From Pseudomonas sp. MWU13-2105 (GTDB taxonomy: Bacteria; Pseudomonadota; Gammaproteobacteria; Pseudomonadales; Pseudomonadaceae): DNA of 64,000 nucleotides. Shown one piece after another: positions 1 to 9,089 of the stretch (the first letter of the stretch is position 1; each line of letters opens with the position of its first letter). The DNA is taken from the NCBI RefSeq assembly GCF_023242315.1, contig NZ_JALLIY010000009.1:1-64000 (forward strand). The letters are read 5' to 3'. The notes beneath the pieces are model-generated. The model did no database searches and was not told the origin of the DNA. It was given only the letters and a program-made list of their open reading frames with translations. The translations under genes were made by a program, and so were the position numbers.

Positions 1-130
1 TTGAACCTGCCGATGATCACCGGTTGATCTGTCGACCAGGGCACATGGAGATGGGGCCGCCGTCCAGGCTGAAACCATTATGGGTGCGAATTAACCGGCT
101 TGACTGGCAGGTTGGGTTTTAGGGTTTTGT

Positions 131-162
131 CTTGTCCGCACAACAATCCTTGTGCGGACAAG
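131..162. promoter_or_regulatory. Double palindrome, probable repressor operator of the ABC importer operon
   Basis: A perfect 13-bp inverted repeat (131-143 and 150-162) with a 6-bp centre. Each arm is itself a palindrome of the form TTGTnnnnACAA (132-143 and 150-161), so the site reads as two operator copies with centres 18 bp apart. There is no T-run on either side, which argues against a terminator. It lies about 70 bp before the first importer gene. TTGT-N-ACAA symmetry is seen in GntR-family operators, but the regulator is not in this window, so the assignment is inference. Positions 1-130 show no gene I can support. Confidence 0.5.
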
Positions 163-229
163 CATTGGAGATTCGGCCTGAGCCGGATCAGTTCGCAACA
201 CTCCATTGATTAGGCAGGAAGTTATCAAG

Positions 230-1087
230 ATGTCGAAGAAATCAAGCTGGTTGGGTTCTGTAGCGCTCAGTGCAATGGTTCTGGCCTGTGCTCCGGCACT
301 GCAGGCCAAGGAATGGACCTCGGTGAATATCGCCACCGAGGGCGCTTACGAGCCGTGGAACCTGACGCTTCCAGGTGGAAAAATCGGCGGCTTCGAACCG
401 GAACTGATGGATATCATCTGCCCGCGCATGAAGCTCAAGTGCAACGTCGTGGTCCAGAACTGGGACGGGATGATCGCCAGTCTCAACGCCGGTAAATTCG
501 ACGTGCTGATGGACGCCATCGTCATCAACGAAGAACGCCAGAAGGTCATGGCCTTCTCGACGGCTTACGCCCAGACCCCGGCCAGCTTCGTCTCGTTGAA
601 AGCCGATCTGCTGCCGGGCAAAACCGGTGACGCCGCCGCCATCACCCTGGGCACCGATGCCAAGCAAGTCCGTGCCGGCGTCGAAGAGCTGCGCAAGGCC
701 CTCAAGGGCAAGACCATCGGTATCGCCTCCGGCACCATCTACACCTCGTTCATCGACGAGAACTTCAAGGATGTCGCGACCATTCGCGAGTACGGCAGCT
801 CGGCCGAAGCCATCCTCGACCTGCTGGCCGGTCGTATCGACGTCGCTTTCGACGACGTAACCTTCTTCAATTCGGTCATGGACAAGCCAGAGAACAAACC
901 GCTGGTCTTTACCGGCCCGGTCATCAAAGGCCCGATCTGGGGTGATGGCGAAGCACTGGGCTTCCGTCAGAAAGACCCGGAGCTGAAAGCCAAGTTCGAC
1001 GCGGCGCTCAAGGAAGCCATGGCAGATGGCACCATCAAGAAGCTGAGCGAAAAGTGGTTCAAGGCAGACCTTACCCCCAAGCAATGA
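230..1087 (+). CDS. ABC transporter periplasmic binding protein, lysine/arginine/ornithine/histidine/opine type
   Basis: A 285-residue solute-binding protein of the SBP_bac_3 family. It should capture a basic amino acid or opine in the periplasm and deliver it to the two permeases that follow. The N-terminus is a signal peptide with a basic start, a hydrophobic core and a probable cut after LQA (about residue 26). The mature part begins with the family's pattern of a beta strand followed by a YEPW segment and a GFEPELMD helix. Other family marks are the DALMDAI-like region and the GTIYTSFI and GEALGFR stretches near the hinge and C-terminal lobe. I chose the ATG at 230 because AGGAAG lies 8 bp upstream; an in-frame TTG at 206 has no such site. 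It is the first gene of a four-gene operon. The exact ligand cannot be read from sequence. Confidence 0.9.
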   Translation: MSKKSSWLGSVALSAMVLACAPALQAKEWTSVNIATEGAYEPWNLTLPGGKIGGFEPELMDIICPRMKLKCNVVVQNWDGMIASLNAGKFDVLMDAIVINEERQKVMAFSTAYAQTPASFVSLKADLLPGKTGDAAAITLGTDAKQVRAGVEELRKALKGKTIGIASGTIYTSFIDENFKDVATIREYGSSAEAILDLLAGRIDVAFDDVTFFNSVMDKPENKPLVFTGPVIKGPIWGDGEALGFRQKDPELKAKFDAALKEAMADGTIKKLSEKWFKADLTPKQ

Positions 1088-1154
1088 TCTTGAATGGCCC
1101 GGCAGCGTAAAGGTTGCCGGGTTGCTTGAACTTTCATCATAAGTGGGACCTTCT

Positions 1155-1871
1155 ATGAACCTCTTGCAGCTACTCAGTTTTGGTGACTCAGGCTGGGGAA
1201 TGGCGCTGCTCAAGGCAGCGGGCATGACCGTGGTATTGACCCTGGCGGCGCTGCTGGTGGGTGCGGTATTTGGCAGCCTGGTCGCGGCGGCCAAGCTATC
1301 CCGGCAGCGCGGCCTGCGCTGGCTCGGAGACCTGTATTCGATCCTGTTCAGGGGCATCCCTGAATTGCTGGTGATCTACCTGTTCTACTTTGGCGGTGCC
1401 AGTGTGGTCACGGCGGTGGGCCATTGGTTCGGCGGCGAAGGCTATATCGACGTGCCGCCTTTTCTCGTCGGGGCCCTGGCGGTCGGGCTGATTTCCGGTT
1501 CCTACCAGGCGGAAGTCTATCGTGGCGCTTTTCTCGCGGTCTCGAAGGGCGAACTGGAAGCCGGGCTGGCCATCGGCATGACCCGGGCCATGCGTTTCAA
1601 ACGAATTCTGGTGCCCCAGGTGCTGCGCTTTGCGCTCCCCGGGCTGGGCAATGTCTGGCAAATGAGCCTGAAGGACTCCGCGCTGATTTCCGTGATCGGC
1701 CTGGTGGAGTTGATGCGCGCCAGTCAGGTCGCGGCCGGATCGACCCGGCAATATTTCACTTTCTACATCATCGGCGGCATCGTCTACCTCGTGCTCACTG
1801 GCCTGTCCGGTCGGCTGTTCAACATGGCCGAGGCTCGCGTGCGTCGCACGCGGCAGCGCAGCCCAGTCTAG
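1155..1871 (+). CDS. ABC transporter permease, HisQ/OccQ-like
   Basis: A 238-residue inner-membrane permease of the polar amino acid importer family. Several hydrophobic segments span residues about 15-45, 60-80, 95-120 and 190-225. The cytoplasmic coupling loop (EAA motif) is visible as the stretch ELEAGLAIGMTRAMRF followed by a proline-containing helix (about residues 135-160). The ATG at 1155 follows a purine-rich GGGACC region; an in-frame GTG at 1143 would only add four residues. It sits 67 bp after the binding protein and 21 bp before the second permease, so all are probably cotranscribed. It most likely pairs with the next permease as a heterodimer. Confidence 0.88.
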   Translation: MNLLQLLSFGDSGWGMALLKAAGMTVVLTLAALLVGAVFGSLVAAAKLSRQRGLRWLGDLYSILFRGIPELLVIYLFYFGGASVVTAVGHWFGGEGYIDVPPFLVGALAVGLISGSYQAEVYRGAFLAVSKGELEAGLAIGMTRAMRFKRILVPQVLRFALPGLGNVWQMSLKDSALISVIGLVELMRASQVAAGSTRQYFTFYIIGGIVYLVLTGLSGRLFNMAEARVRRTRQRSPV

Positions 1872-1892
1872 TTCGAGTCGAGAGGACTACTT

Positions 1893-2630
1893 ATGATCGA
1901 TTTTCCGTTCCTCGCTGACACCATGCTCAAGCTTTTGGCCGCGTTGCCCACAACGCTGACGCTATTTTTCTGCTCATTGGTGATCGGCCTTACCCTCTCC
2001 GTCGGCATTGTCAGCCTGCGGGTCAGCCGCTGGTGGTTCTTCAGCTATCCGGCACGCTTCTACATCATGTTGTTTCGCGGCACGCCGCTGCTGATCCAGA
2101 TGTTCCTGATCTACTACGGCCTGGGCCAGTTCCCGGCCATCCGCGACAGCTTCGCCTGGGTCCTGCTCCGCTCGCCCTATGGCTGCGCGGTGGTGTCGCT
2201 GGCCTTGTGCACCGCCGGTTACACCGCCGAAATCATTCGTGGCGGACTGCTCAGCGTGCCCCAGGGGCAGATCGAAGCAGGCAAGGCCGTGGGCATGTCG
2301 CCCTGGGAACTGCTGCGCCGGATCATTGCCCCGGTGACCCTGCGCCAGGCCCTGCCGGCCTACTCCACCGAAGCCATCTTGCTGGTCAAGTCCACGGCAC
2401 TGGCCAGCCTGGTGACCGTGTGGGACGTCACCGGCGTCGCGCAACAGATCATCCAGCGCACCTATCGCACCATGGAAGTGTTCATCTGCGCGGCGGTGAT
2501 CTATCTGGTGCTGAATTTCCTGGTCGTCCGTGCTGTCGCCTGGCTCGAGTATCGCCTCTCGCCGCACCTGCGTGAACGGCCGGTCGACACGATCAAAAAA
2601 GCCGCCCCTTCGCTGCCTACCCATTCCTGA
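1893..2630 (+). CDS. ABC transporter permease, HisM/OccM-like
   Basis: A 245-residue inner-membrane permease, second half of the predicted heterodimer. It has the family's FRGTPLLIQMFLIYYG segment (about residues 58-73) and the EAA coupling loop QIEAGKAVGMSPWELL (about residues 128-143), which should contact the ATPase. Transmembrane stretches flank both. The start ATG at 1893 is preceded by GAGAGGAC. Only 18 bp separate its stop from the ATPase gene. Homology is at family level; naming it for a particular substrate would be guessing. Confidence 0.88.
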   Translation: MIDFPFLADTMLKLLAALPTTLTLFFCSLVIGLTLSVGIVSLRVSRWWFFSYPARFYIMLFRGTPLLIQMFLIYYGLGQFPAIRDSFAWVLLRSPYGCAVVSLALCTAGYTAEIIRGGLLSVPQGQIEAGKAVGMSPWELLRRIIAPVTLRQALPAYSTEAILLVKSTALASLVTVWDVTGVAQQIIQRTYRTMEVFICAAVIYLVLNFLVVRAVAWLEYRLSPHLRERPVDTIKKAAPSLPTHS

Positions 2631-2648
2631 TTTGATACGGAGCCTGCC

Positions 2649-3440
2649 ATGAGCACTCAGTCCGCTTCAGCCCTGTCGGTGACTAATATCCAGAAGTCCT
2701 TCGGCAACGCCCATGTCCTCAAGGGCATTTCCCTGGACGCCCACAAGGGCGACGTGATCTCGATCCTCGGTGCCAGCGGATCCGGTAAAAGTACCTTCCT
2801 GCGCTGCATCAACCTGCTGGAAACCCCCGATCAAGGCATCATCACCGTCAATGGTGAAGTGATCGAAATGAAACAGCACGCCGACGGCCGCCAGACCCCG
2901 AGCAACGCCCGTCAGGTCGAGCGCATGCGCAGTTGCCTGGGCATGGTGTTCCAGAGCTTCAACCTGTGGTCGCACATGACCGTGCTGCAAAACGTCATTG
3001 AAGGCCCGATGCGGGTGCTCAAGCGCTCCCGTGCCGAGTGCGTCGAGGAGGCCGAGGCGCTGCTGCACAAGGTCGGCCTGTACGACCGTCGTGACTACTA
3101 CCCGGCGCATCTGTCCGGTGGTCAGCAGCAACGCGTGGCGATTGCCCGTGCACTGGCGATGAACCCGCAGGTGATGTTGTTCGACGAGCCGACCTCGGCC
3201 CTTGACCCGGAGCTGGTGGGCGAAGTGCTGCGGGTGATGCGCTCCCTGGCCGAGGAGGGCCGCACCATGCTGGTGGTGACCCACGAAATGGGCTTTGCCC
3301 GCCACGTGTCAAACCGGGTGGTGTTCATGCACGGTGGCCTGGTCGATGTCCAGGGAACGCCGGCGGAACTGTTCGAAGGCTTGCCGACCGAACGCTTCAA
3401 GCAATTCGTCTCCAGCCATCAGGAGCGCAGTGCCGAGTAA
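2649..3440 (+). CDS. ABC transporter ATP-binding protein, HisP/OccP-like
   Basis: A 263-residue ATPase that powers the importer encoded just upstream. All nucleotide-binding parts are intact: Walker [10 protein letters not shown] (about residues 40-48), Q-loop in [10 protein letters not shown], signature LSGGQQQR, Walker B with the [10 protein letters not shown] switch region, and the H-loop in VVTHEMG. Length and the long loop between Walker A and the Q-loop ([10 protein letters not shown] region) match the polar amino acid ATPase family. It is the last gene of the operon: a strong hairpin follows 24 bp after the stop. Confidence 0.93.
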   Translation: MSTQSASALSVTNIQKSFGNAHVLKGISLDAHKGDVISILGASGSGKSTFLRCINLLETPDQGIITVNGEVIEMKQHADGRQTPSNARQVERMRSCLGMVFQSFNLWSHMTVLQNVIEGPMRVLKRSRAECVEEAEALLHKVGLYDRRDYYPAHLSGGQQQRVAIARALAMNPQVMLFDEPTSALDPELVGEVLRVMRSLAEEGRTMLVVTHEMGFARHVSNRVVFMHGGLVDVQGTPAELFEGLPTERFKQFVSSHQERSAE

Positions 3441-3464
3441 GCAAGCCCGACGCGCTGGACTGGC

Positions 3465-3504
3465 GAAACGACAACGGCCCCTGATTCGGGGCCGTTGTCG
3501 TTTC
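3465..3504 (+). terminator. Strong hairpin terminator of the ABC importer operon
   Basis: A 17-bp perfect stem (3465-3481 with 3488-3504) around a 6-nt loop, ending in GTTTC. The outer arms are A- and T-rich, so the right arm supplies a short T tract on the + strand. It lies immediately after the ATPase gene. Confidence 0.8.
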
Positions 3505-3712
3505 CAACCGGCGATTGATGCGGAATCTGGCAACAGTGTTTGTCCAACAGGCCGCTATATGGAGGAATAACAAACACCTAATATCGTCTCTACCGAGTGA
3601 GCCAATACAGTCAGCCTCAACCACTCACCCGGTAAACACTCGGAAACTCCGTTCCAGGCTTTACGACCATTGCGCTCGCAAAGCAACCGACCCAGACGAT
3701 ACGGTGAACATC

Positions 3713-3985
3713 ATGAACTTCTCGAAAATCGCACTTATCCTTGTTCTTGGCAGTACTGCCGCGCAGGCATTTGCCGACGACGGTTACTCATCGGCAGCCA
3801 GCAGCCAGGTCCCTGTCGAAACCTACACTTACGCAGCAAAGCCCGATATCGAAAAAGTCGTTTCAATCACCGAGGCCGCCGATCAATGCGCGCCGGTCCC
3901 AGTGCAAATGACCTATGAAGACTCGCACGGCCAACGCCACATCCTGCAATATCAAGTGATGGGCACTGGCTGCTCGAACGGTTGA
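3713..3985 (+). CDS. Small exported DUF2790 family protein
   Basis: A 90-residue protein with a signal peptide (MNFSKIALILVLG start, cleavage after AFA near residue 21) and a mature part of about 69 residues. The mature part holds two cysteines (CAPVPV segment and near the C-terminus) and the pattern VVSITEAAD...V.MTYEDS.G..H.L.Y.V.G.GC, which I recognise as DUF2790, a family of small Pseudomonas periplasmic proteins of unknown function. The reading frame stays open far upstream (to 3515), but only the ATG at 3713 gives a signal peptide. It stands alone between a terminator and a convergent LysR gene. Confidence 0.8.
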   Translation: MNFSKIALILVLGSTAAQAFADDGYSSAASSQVPVETYTYAAKPDIEKVVSITEAADQCAPVPVQMTYEDSHGQRHILQYQVMGTGCSNG

Positions 3986-4047
3986 GCCCTGTTGTGGACG
4001 ATGGAGGGTCGACACTCCTTCCCCGCACGACCTGCTGAAAAAAGTCA

Positions 4048-4983
4048 TTATCGTTGTTGTGAACCGACACCTTCCTTATTCGATGCCAACAACTCCGGAA
4101 TCACGCCTTTGAGAAACTCGAGCCAGGTTTTTATCTTGGCATCAAGAAACTTTCGCGAGGGGTAGATTGCAAACAGATTCAACTCTTCAAGATGATAGTC
4201 TGGCAATACCCGCAGCAACGTTCCGTGCCTGAGCCCCTCGACAGCCGAAGCAATAGGTTGTATTCCGATGCCCATCCCGCTTTTTATCGCGACGGTCATG
4301 CCATCGGCGGTATTGATGTGCAAGGGAGATAATGGAGTGCTGACACTTTCCATACCTTTCGGCCCCTCGAATATCCAGTTTTCAGCCGGCATTACCGTGT
4401 TCACGATTCTCAGGCAATCGTGTGCACAAAGATCCCCCGGAGAATCCGGGTATCCGCGTTTTTCCAGGTAGGCGGGCGAAGCGCAAAGAATGCTGTAGGT
4501 GCTACCGAGCCGCTGCGCGACAAACCCTGAGTCGGGTAAATCCCGCGCCAACACAATCGACATGTCATAGCCCTCCTCCAGCAAGTCAGGCAAGCGATTG
4601 GTCAGGACCAGATCAAACATCACCGAGGGATGCGTCTCCCGATACTTGGCAATGGCCTGGATCACATAGTGATTGCCAATGGCCGACATCGCATGAATCT
4701 TGAGCCTGCCAGACGGCATCACTTGAGCGGTACCGGCCTCCTCGTCCGCTTCACGCACCTCATCGAGGATTTTCTCGCAGCGCTGCAAATAACGCAGACC
4801 GGCCTCGGTCAATGCCAGGCGGCGAGTCGTGCGGTTGATCAGGCGGGCTTGCAGCCTGGCCTCAAGGCTGGAGACTGCTTTGGAGACGTTGGCGGTGGTG
4901 GTGTTCAGGATCTCGGCGGCGCCGGTAAAGCTGCCGCTTTGAGCGACCGCCGTGAAAAAACGCATGGTCTGGAACACGTCCAT
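4048..4983 (-). CDS. LysR family transcriptional regulator
   Basis: A 311-residue LysR-type regulator. The N-terminal winged helix-turn-helix is in residues about 1-60 (MDVFQTMRFFTAVAQSGSFTG start, then AAEILNTTTANVSKAVSSLE as recognition helix region, then RLINRTTRRLALTEAG). The rest is the type 2 periplasmic-binding-like effector domain. The resemblance is to the large group that often controls neighbouring oxidoreductases and efflux genes. I chose the ATG at 4983 because GAGGTGG precedes it by 6 bp; a GTG at 4992 is also in frame. It lies 101 bp downstream of the aldo/keto reductase on the same strand, so it may be cotranscribed with it rather than divergent. The effector is unknown. Confidence 0.9.
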   Translation of the reverse strand: MDVFQTMRFFTAVAQSGSFTGAAEILNTTTANVSKAVSSLEARLQARLINRTTRRLALTEAGLRYLQRCEKILDEVREADEEAGTAQVMPSGRLKIHAMSAIGNHYVIQAIAKYRETHPSVMFDLVLTNRLPDLLEEGYDMSIVLARDLPDSGFVAQRLGSTYSILCASPAYLEKRGYPDSPGDLCAHDCLRIVNTVMPAENWIFEGPKGMESVSTPLSPLHINTADGMTVAIKSGMGIGIQPIASAVEGLRHGTLLRVLPDYHLEELNLFAIYPSRKFLDAKIKTWLEFLKGVIPELLASNKEGVGSQQR

Positions 4984-5084
4984 CGTTTCCACCTCGGGAA
5001 ATCAGTAAAAATACCATAGGCCTGGTTTGAAGCAGCGCTCGCGCAAAAAGGGACGGCCCTGCAACAGCCGCCCCCGGCCACACA

Positions 5085-6026
5085 TTATTTTTTGCGCGGA
5101 ATAAACCCGGGCACGCCGGTTTCCACCACCGAATTGAAGCGTATCCGGGTGGTGATATCGTCGCGAATTTCCGCCATGGCCCGCTGCGGCAAGCTCGATA
5201 TATCAAAGTTTTCCTGGATATGGCTCGGCGATACGGAGGTGGTCAGGAAAGCGACGCCGCGCTGTACCGCCCAGGCCAGCGCCACTTGCGCCGGGGTTTT
5301 GCCCAAGCGCCGGGCGATCCCGGTCAGCACCGGTTCTTCCAGCACATTAGGTTCCATACCATGCCCGAGTGGCGCAAACGCCAGGAGGATAATGCCGTGC
5401 TCCTGGCAAAACTCGAGCAGTTCCCATTCTGGCAGATAAGGGTGGGATTCGACCTGCACCACCGCGGGTTTTATCCGCGCCACGGCCACCAGCTCTTTCA
5501 AGGCCTCCAAGCTGATATCGGACAAACCGATGGACCGGCAGCGGCCTTCATCCACCAGGCGCTCAAGCGCCCTCCAGGTCTCGATCAAGGTGACGCCCGA
5601 GTCATAGATCACATGCCCCTGAAAATCCCTTGGGTCCTGGTCATCGCCGGGCTGGAAGGCAAAAGGTGTATGGACCAGATAACAATCGATGTAATCCACC
5701 TGAAGTCGGCGGCAACTGGCGGCAAAAGCCGGTTCGACGCGCTCGGGACGATGGTTGGTATTCCACAGTTTGGTGGTAATGAACAGCTCTTCCCGTCGAA
5801 CCTCACCGGTCTGCAAAACCGCCTGCAGAGCAATGCCGACGCTTTCCTCGTTGCGATAGCGCTCGGCACAATCGAAATGTCGAAAACCCGCCTCCAATGC
5901 GGCCTTGACGGCTTGCGTGGTTAGCGAAAGGTCTCGAAACAGCGTACCAAAGCCCACCGCCGGCATCTCACCGGTTCCATGAACGATGGGAAATCGGGTG
6001 TCGCGAAGAGCATCGTGATAGGTCAT
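5085..6026 (-). CDS. Aldo/keto reductase
   Basis: A 313-residue NADPH-dependent aldo/keto reductase with the TIM-barrel family layout. The catalytic tetrad is visible: Asp and Tyr in HFDCAERY, Lys in ITTKLW and His in LVHTPF. The cofactor-binding tail is less typical than in characterised enzymes. The start is placed at the ATG at 6026 (MTYHDALRDTRFPIVHG), where family similarity begins; the frame stays open to 6080. The substrate cannot be predicted. It is followed on the same strand by a LysR gene. Confidence 0.85.
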   Translation of the reverse strand: MTYHDALRDTRFPIVHGTGEMPAVGFGTLFRDLSLTTQAVKAALEAGFRHFDCAERYRNEESVGIALQAVLQTGEVRREELFITTKLWNTNHRPERVEPAFAASCRRLQVDYIDCYLVHTPFAFQPGDDQDPRDFQGHVIYDSGVTLIETWRALERLVDEGRCRSIGLSDISLEALKELVAVARIKPAVVQVESHPYLPEWELLEFCQEHGIILLAFAPLGHGMEPNVLEEPVLTGIARRLGKTPAQVALAWAVQRGVAFLTTSVSPSHIQENFDISSLPQRAMAEIRDDITTRIRFNSVVETGVPGFIPRKK

Positions 6027-6148
6027 GTCTTTACTCCATTGCCAAGGGCCACCACCGCGACAACGGCAGTGCCCGTTCATAAAATTTCGCCAGGCCGGAC
6101 AGGGTCCGTGAACAGATGACTGAGCGGTGGACTCGAAGCTGACCGCTC

Positions 6149-7597
6149 TTAGCGAGCCGCCACTTTTTGCTCAAGGACACCGACGCAATTACCGCCGAGC
6201 GCGACGAACAAGCGCACCGTGTCGAGATAGCGCGCGGTCTTCACCCGGATCTGTCCCAACAGCGCCTGTTGATAGGCACGTTCGGCCTCCAGCACTTGAA
6301 GAACGCTGTTCTCGCCTTGCGCGTAGGCTTGCTGGTTCAAGCGCAAGCTGGTTTCGGCGGCGCTTAACGCGTCGCCTTGGGCGAGACTTTCCTGCTCGTC
6401 ATGGTTGATGGCCTGCAAGGTGTCGGCGACCTGGCCGAACGATTGGATGAGCGTCTGCTGGTAGCCGGCGAGGGACGCCCGGTAACCGTCGACGGCCGCC
6501 TGGCGTTCAGCCTTGAGCGTCCCGCCATCGAAGATCGGCCCCGCCAGCCCCGCCGCCAAACCCCAGAGTGCCGCGCCGCCATTGCCGGAAGCGGCCTGCG
6601 CCAGCGACGCGGACAGCGCCACATGGGGATAAAGGTTCGCGGTCGCGATCCCCACGGCGGCGCTGGCCATATGCAAGTCAGCCTCCGCTTGCAGGATATC
6701 GGGCCGGTCGTGGGCCATTTCCGAGGGCAGGCTGACGGGCACGCTGGAGGGCAAGGCAAATTCGGCCAGGTCGAAGTCAGGCGCGATCCAGTCGGCCGGG
6801 CCTTTTCCAGCCAGAATCGACAGCGCATGGCGTGCCGCATCTCGTTGCTGGGCCAGCGGCGGCAGCAGCGTGCGATCCTGCGCCAGCCGTGTCTCGGCCA
6901 GTGCCACATCGATCTGCGTGGTGCTGCCGTTGAGACGGGCCATGCGCACCAATTCGAGATTTCGACGGTCATTGGCCAGCAGTTTCCCGACCGCGGCCAT
7001 CTGCGCGTTGGCAGAAGCAACCAGCAGCGCCTGGCTGGCGACGTTGCCGGTCAGGGTCAGATACGCAGCCTCGTAGCGATGCGTCTGAAGATCGACCAGA
7101 GCGGCTTGTTGTTCGACCCGCCGCTTGTTAGCGCCGAAGGCATCAAGGTCAAAGCTGACCTGTGGCCCGACACTGTAGAAGTTGGCCACCGAAGGCTGGG
7201 CGCCGGTGTGGACCCGTTGGCGACCGCCCTGGGCGGCAAAGTCGACCTGCGGATACAGCGCCCCCTGCGCGGCAAGCACGGACGAAGCCGCCTGCCGCAG
7301 GGTGGCATCCGCCGCCACCAGTTCAAGATTACCGTCGATGGCCCGCCGGACAACCTGGTCGAGCTTCGCCGATTGAAAAGCCGACCACCAGTCACCGCCG
7401 GCCTTCTTGCCCAGGTCGATCTTGCCGCTGCGACCCAGCCCCGACTCGGCCTGTTGGTCATAGTGCTGCGACAGGCTGGCCACCGGTGCCTGATAATCAG
7501 GCCCGACGGTACAGGCCGACAAGAACAGAGCCGCCGACAGCGCACCGACCATCATAGGCAACAGCGGTCTGTCGAGGACGAACATATTGGCTTTCAT
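6149..7597 (-). CDS. Outer-membrane efflux lipoprotein, NodT/OprM family
   Basis: A 482-residue outer-membrane factor of a tripartite efflux pump. It has a signal peptide with a lipobox (LSAC, Cys at about residue 29), followed by CTVGPDYQAP, the classic start of NodT-family proteins. Two long coiled-coil alpha-hairpin regions rich in Ala, Gln and Leu (about residues 170-240 and 370-450) should form the trimeric TolC-like tunnel. It is the third gene of the pump operon, 19 bp after the MFS transporter, and probably completes the path for drug export across the outer membrane. Confidence 0.9.
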   Translation of the reverse strand: MKANMFVLDRPLLPMMVGALSAALFLSACTVGPDYQAPVASLSQHYDQQAESGLGRSGKIDLGKKAGGDWWSAFQSAKLDQVVRRAIDGNLELVAADATLRQAASSVLAAQGALYPQVDFAAQGGRQRVHTGAQPSVANFYSVGPQVSFDLDAFGANKRRVEQQAALVDLQTHRYEAAYLTLTGNVASQALLVASANAQMAAVGKLLANDRRNLELVRMARLNGSTTQIDVALAETRLAQDRTLLPPLAQQRDAARHALSILAGKGPADWIAPDFDLAEFALPSSVPVSLPSEMAHDRPDILQAEADLHMASAAVGIATANLYPHVALSASLAQAASGNGGAALWGLAAGLAGPIFDGGTLKAERQAAVDGYRASLAGYQQTLIQSFGQVADTLQAINHDEQESLAQGDALSAAETSLRLNQQAYAQGENSVLQVLEAERAYQQALLGQIRVKTARYLDTVRLFVALGGNCVGVLEQKVAAR

Positions 7598-7616
7598 TTG
7601 CCAGACTCCACGAAAA

Positions 7617-9089
7617 CTAGTTGGTCGGAACGGGTTTGCGAAGAAACACCACCAATGGAGCCACCACCAGCATCGCCCACATCAAAATCTTGAACTGGTC
7701 GATGATGGCGATGAAGGCCGCCTGGCCGGTGATCATTTCGTTGAGCGCGCCCAGCGCCGGCAAGGACGTTGCTGCCGCCAGCCGATACGCGGTCAGATGA
7801 CTGGCCAGTGCCTGGTGCATTGCCTGCGTGTTGTTGAAGAAGCAGGCTTGCACCACCGCCACGCCGAGCGTGCTGCCGTAGACCCGGGCCAGATTGAAAA
7901 AACCAGTGCCTTCCGCGCGCAGCTTCGGGTCCAGGGTACTGAACGCCACCTTGCTCAGCGCCGGCATCAACACCCCGAGCCCCGCGCCCTGCAGCGCACC
8001 GGCCAGCGCCACTGGCCACCAATCCATCAACGGCGAATAACCGAGCATCAGCCAGTTGGCATAGATCACCACGGCGATACCCAGGGCCACGAAGAGGCGG
8101 CGGTCGAGACGCTCGGGAACACGGCCCATCAGCAGGAAGGCAGCGAGCAGCCCGACACCCCGCGGTATCGTCAGATAACCCGTGGTATCCGGCGGGAAGC
8201 CGAGCAGTTCATCCAACATCGGCGAGGTCAGCGCCATGGTCGACAACAGCACAAAACCGAGGGCGAAAAACATCACGGTCGACAGCACGAAGTTGCGGTC
8301 CCGGAACAACCCCTTGCTGAGGAAGTGCACCTTCGCGGTCAGCGCATGCACCACGAACAGGTACAACCCCAGCGCACAGGCCACGGCTTCCAGGCAGATT
8401 TCCGCGGAAGCAAACCACTCAAGGCGTTCACCGCGATCGAGCAGCATCTGCAGCCCGATCATGCCCAGCGTGAAGCTGCCGAAGCCGAAGAAATCAAAGG
8501 GCGGACGTTGCTCGGCCTTTTTCTCCTCCAGCAACAACGTCACCACGAGGAAGATCAAGGCCGACAGGGGAACACTGATGTAGAAGATCGAGCGCCAGCC
8601 GTAAAGCTCACCGAGCCAGCCGCCGAGACTCGGGCCACTGACGATGCCCAGCAGCACAATGGCCGTCCACCTCGGGCCAAATGTCCCGCGTCGTGCCGAC
8701 GGTAACGTCTCCATGGCAATGGCCATCGACAGCGGTGCCAAGACACCACTCGCGGCGCCCTGGATAATCCGTGCGCCGACAAACCCCAATGGCGTCGTTG
8801 CCTGGGTTGCGAGCAATAAGCCAAGGACAAAGCAGGCTATCGCGGCCTGATACACCACCTTCAAGCCGTAGCGGCCGGCGAGCCACTGCGCCATCGGCAG
8901 AGTAATCGCGCTCGCCGCCAGATACGAAGTGAAGACCCAACCTGCCTGGTCGTCGCTCATCGACAAGGCACCCTGGATAAACCTGAGCATCGCATTCGGC
9001 AGCGGCAGGCTGGCAGACTGCATATAGGTCACGAACAGCGCGGCAAGCCTGAGCGCACGCGCGCCCTCCTCTCCGGGGTTGGCGTTCAT
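7617..9089 (-). CDS. emrB: MFS drug transporter, EmrB/QacA (DHA2) family
   Basis: A 490-residue inner-membrane proton antiporter with about 14 hydrophobic segments, the size and layout of the DHA2 family. Motif A-like sequence is seen after the second segment (LAGRYGLKVVY) and motif C-like Gly/Pro-rich sequence in segment 5 (GIVSGPSLGGWLGE). A charged loop around residues 200-260 divides the halves. Start ATG at 9089 overlaps the stop of the adaptor gene by 4 bp, so the two are translationally coupled. Together with the adaptor and NodT protein it forms a pump of the EmrAB-TolC type. Substrates are unknown. Confidence 0.9.
   Translation of the reverse strand: MNANPGEEGARALRLAALFVTYMQSASLPLPNAMLRFIQGALSMSDDQAGWVFTSYLAASAITLPMAQWLAGRYGLKVVYQAAIACFVLGLLLATQATTPLGFVGARIIQGAASGVLAPLSMAIAMETLPSARRGTFGPRWTAIVLLGIVSGPSLGGWLGELYGWRSIFYISVPLSALIFLVVTLLLEEKKAEQRPPFDFFGFGSFTLGMIGLQMLLDRGERLEWFASAEICLEAVACALGLYLFVVHALTAKVHFLSKGLFRDRNFVLSTVMFFALGFVLLSTMALTSPMLDELLGFPPDTTGYLTIPRGVGLLAAFLLMGRVPERLDRRLFVALGIAVVIYANWLMLGYSPLMDWWPVALAGALQGAGLGVLMPALSKVAFSTLDPKLRAEGTGFFNLARVYGSTLGVAVVQACFFNNTQAMHQALASHLTAYRLAAATSLPALGALNEMITGQAAFIAIIDQFKILMWAMLVVAPLVVFLRKPVPTN

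Noticed and set aside
242..1357. Long minus-strand frames across the importer operon and other operons (for example 16279-17133, 17308-18246, 52105-53103, 52920-54824, 59544-61442)
   Set aside because: These are shadows of strongly supported genes on the other strand; none has a ribosome site or recognisable domain.
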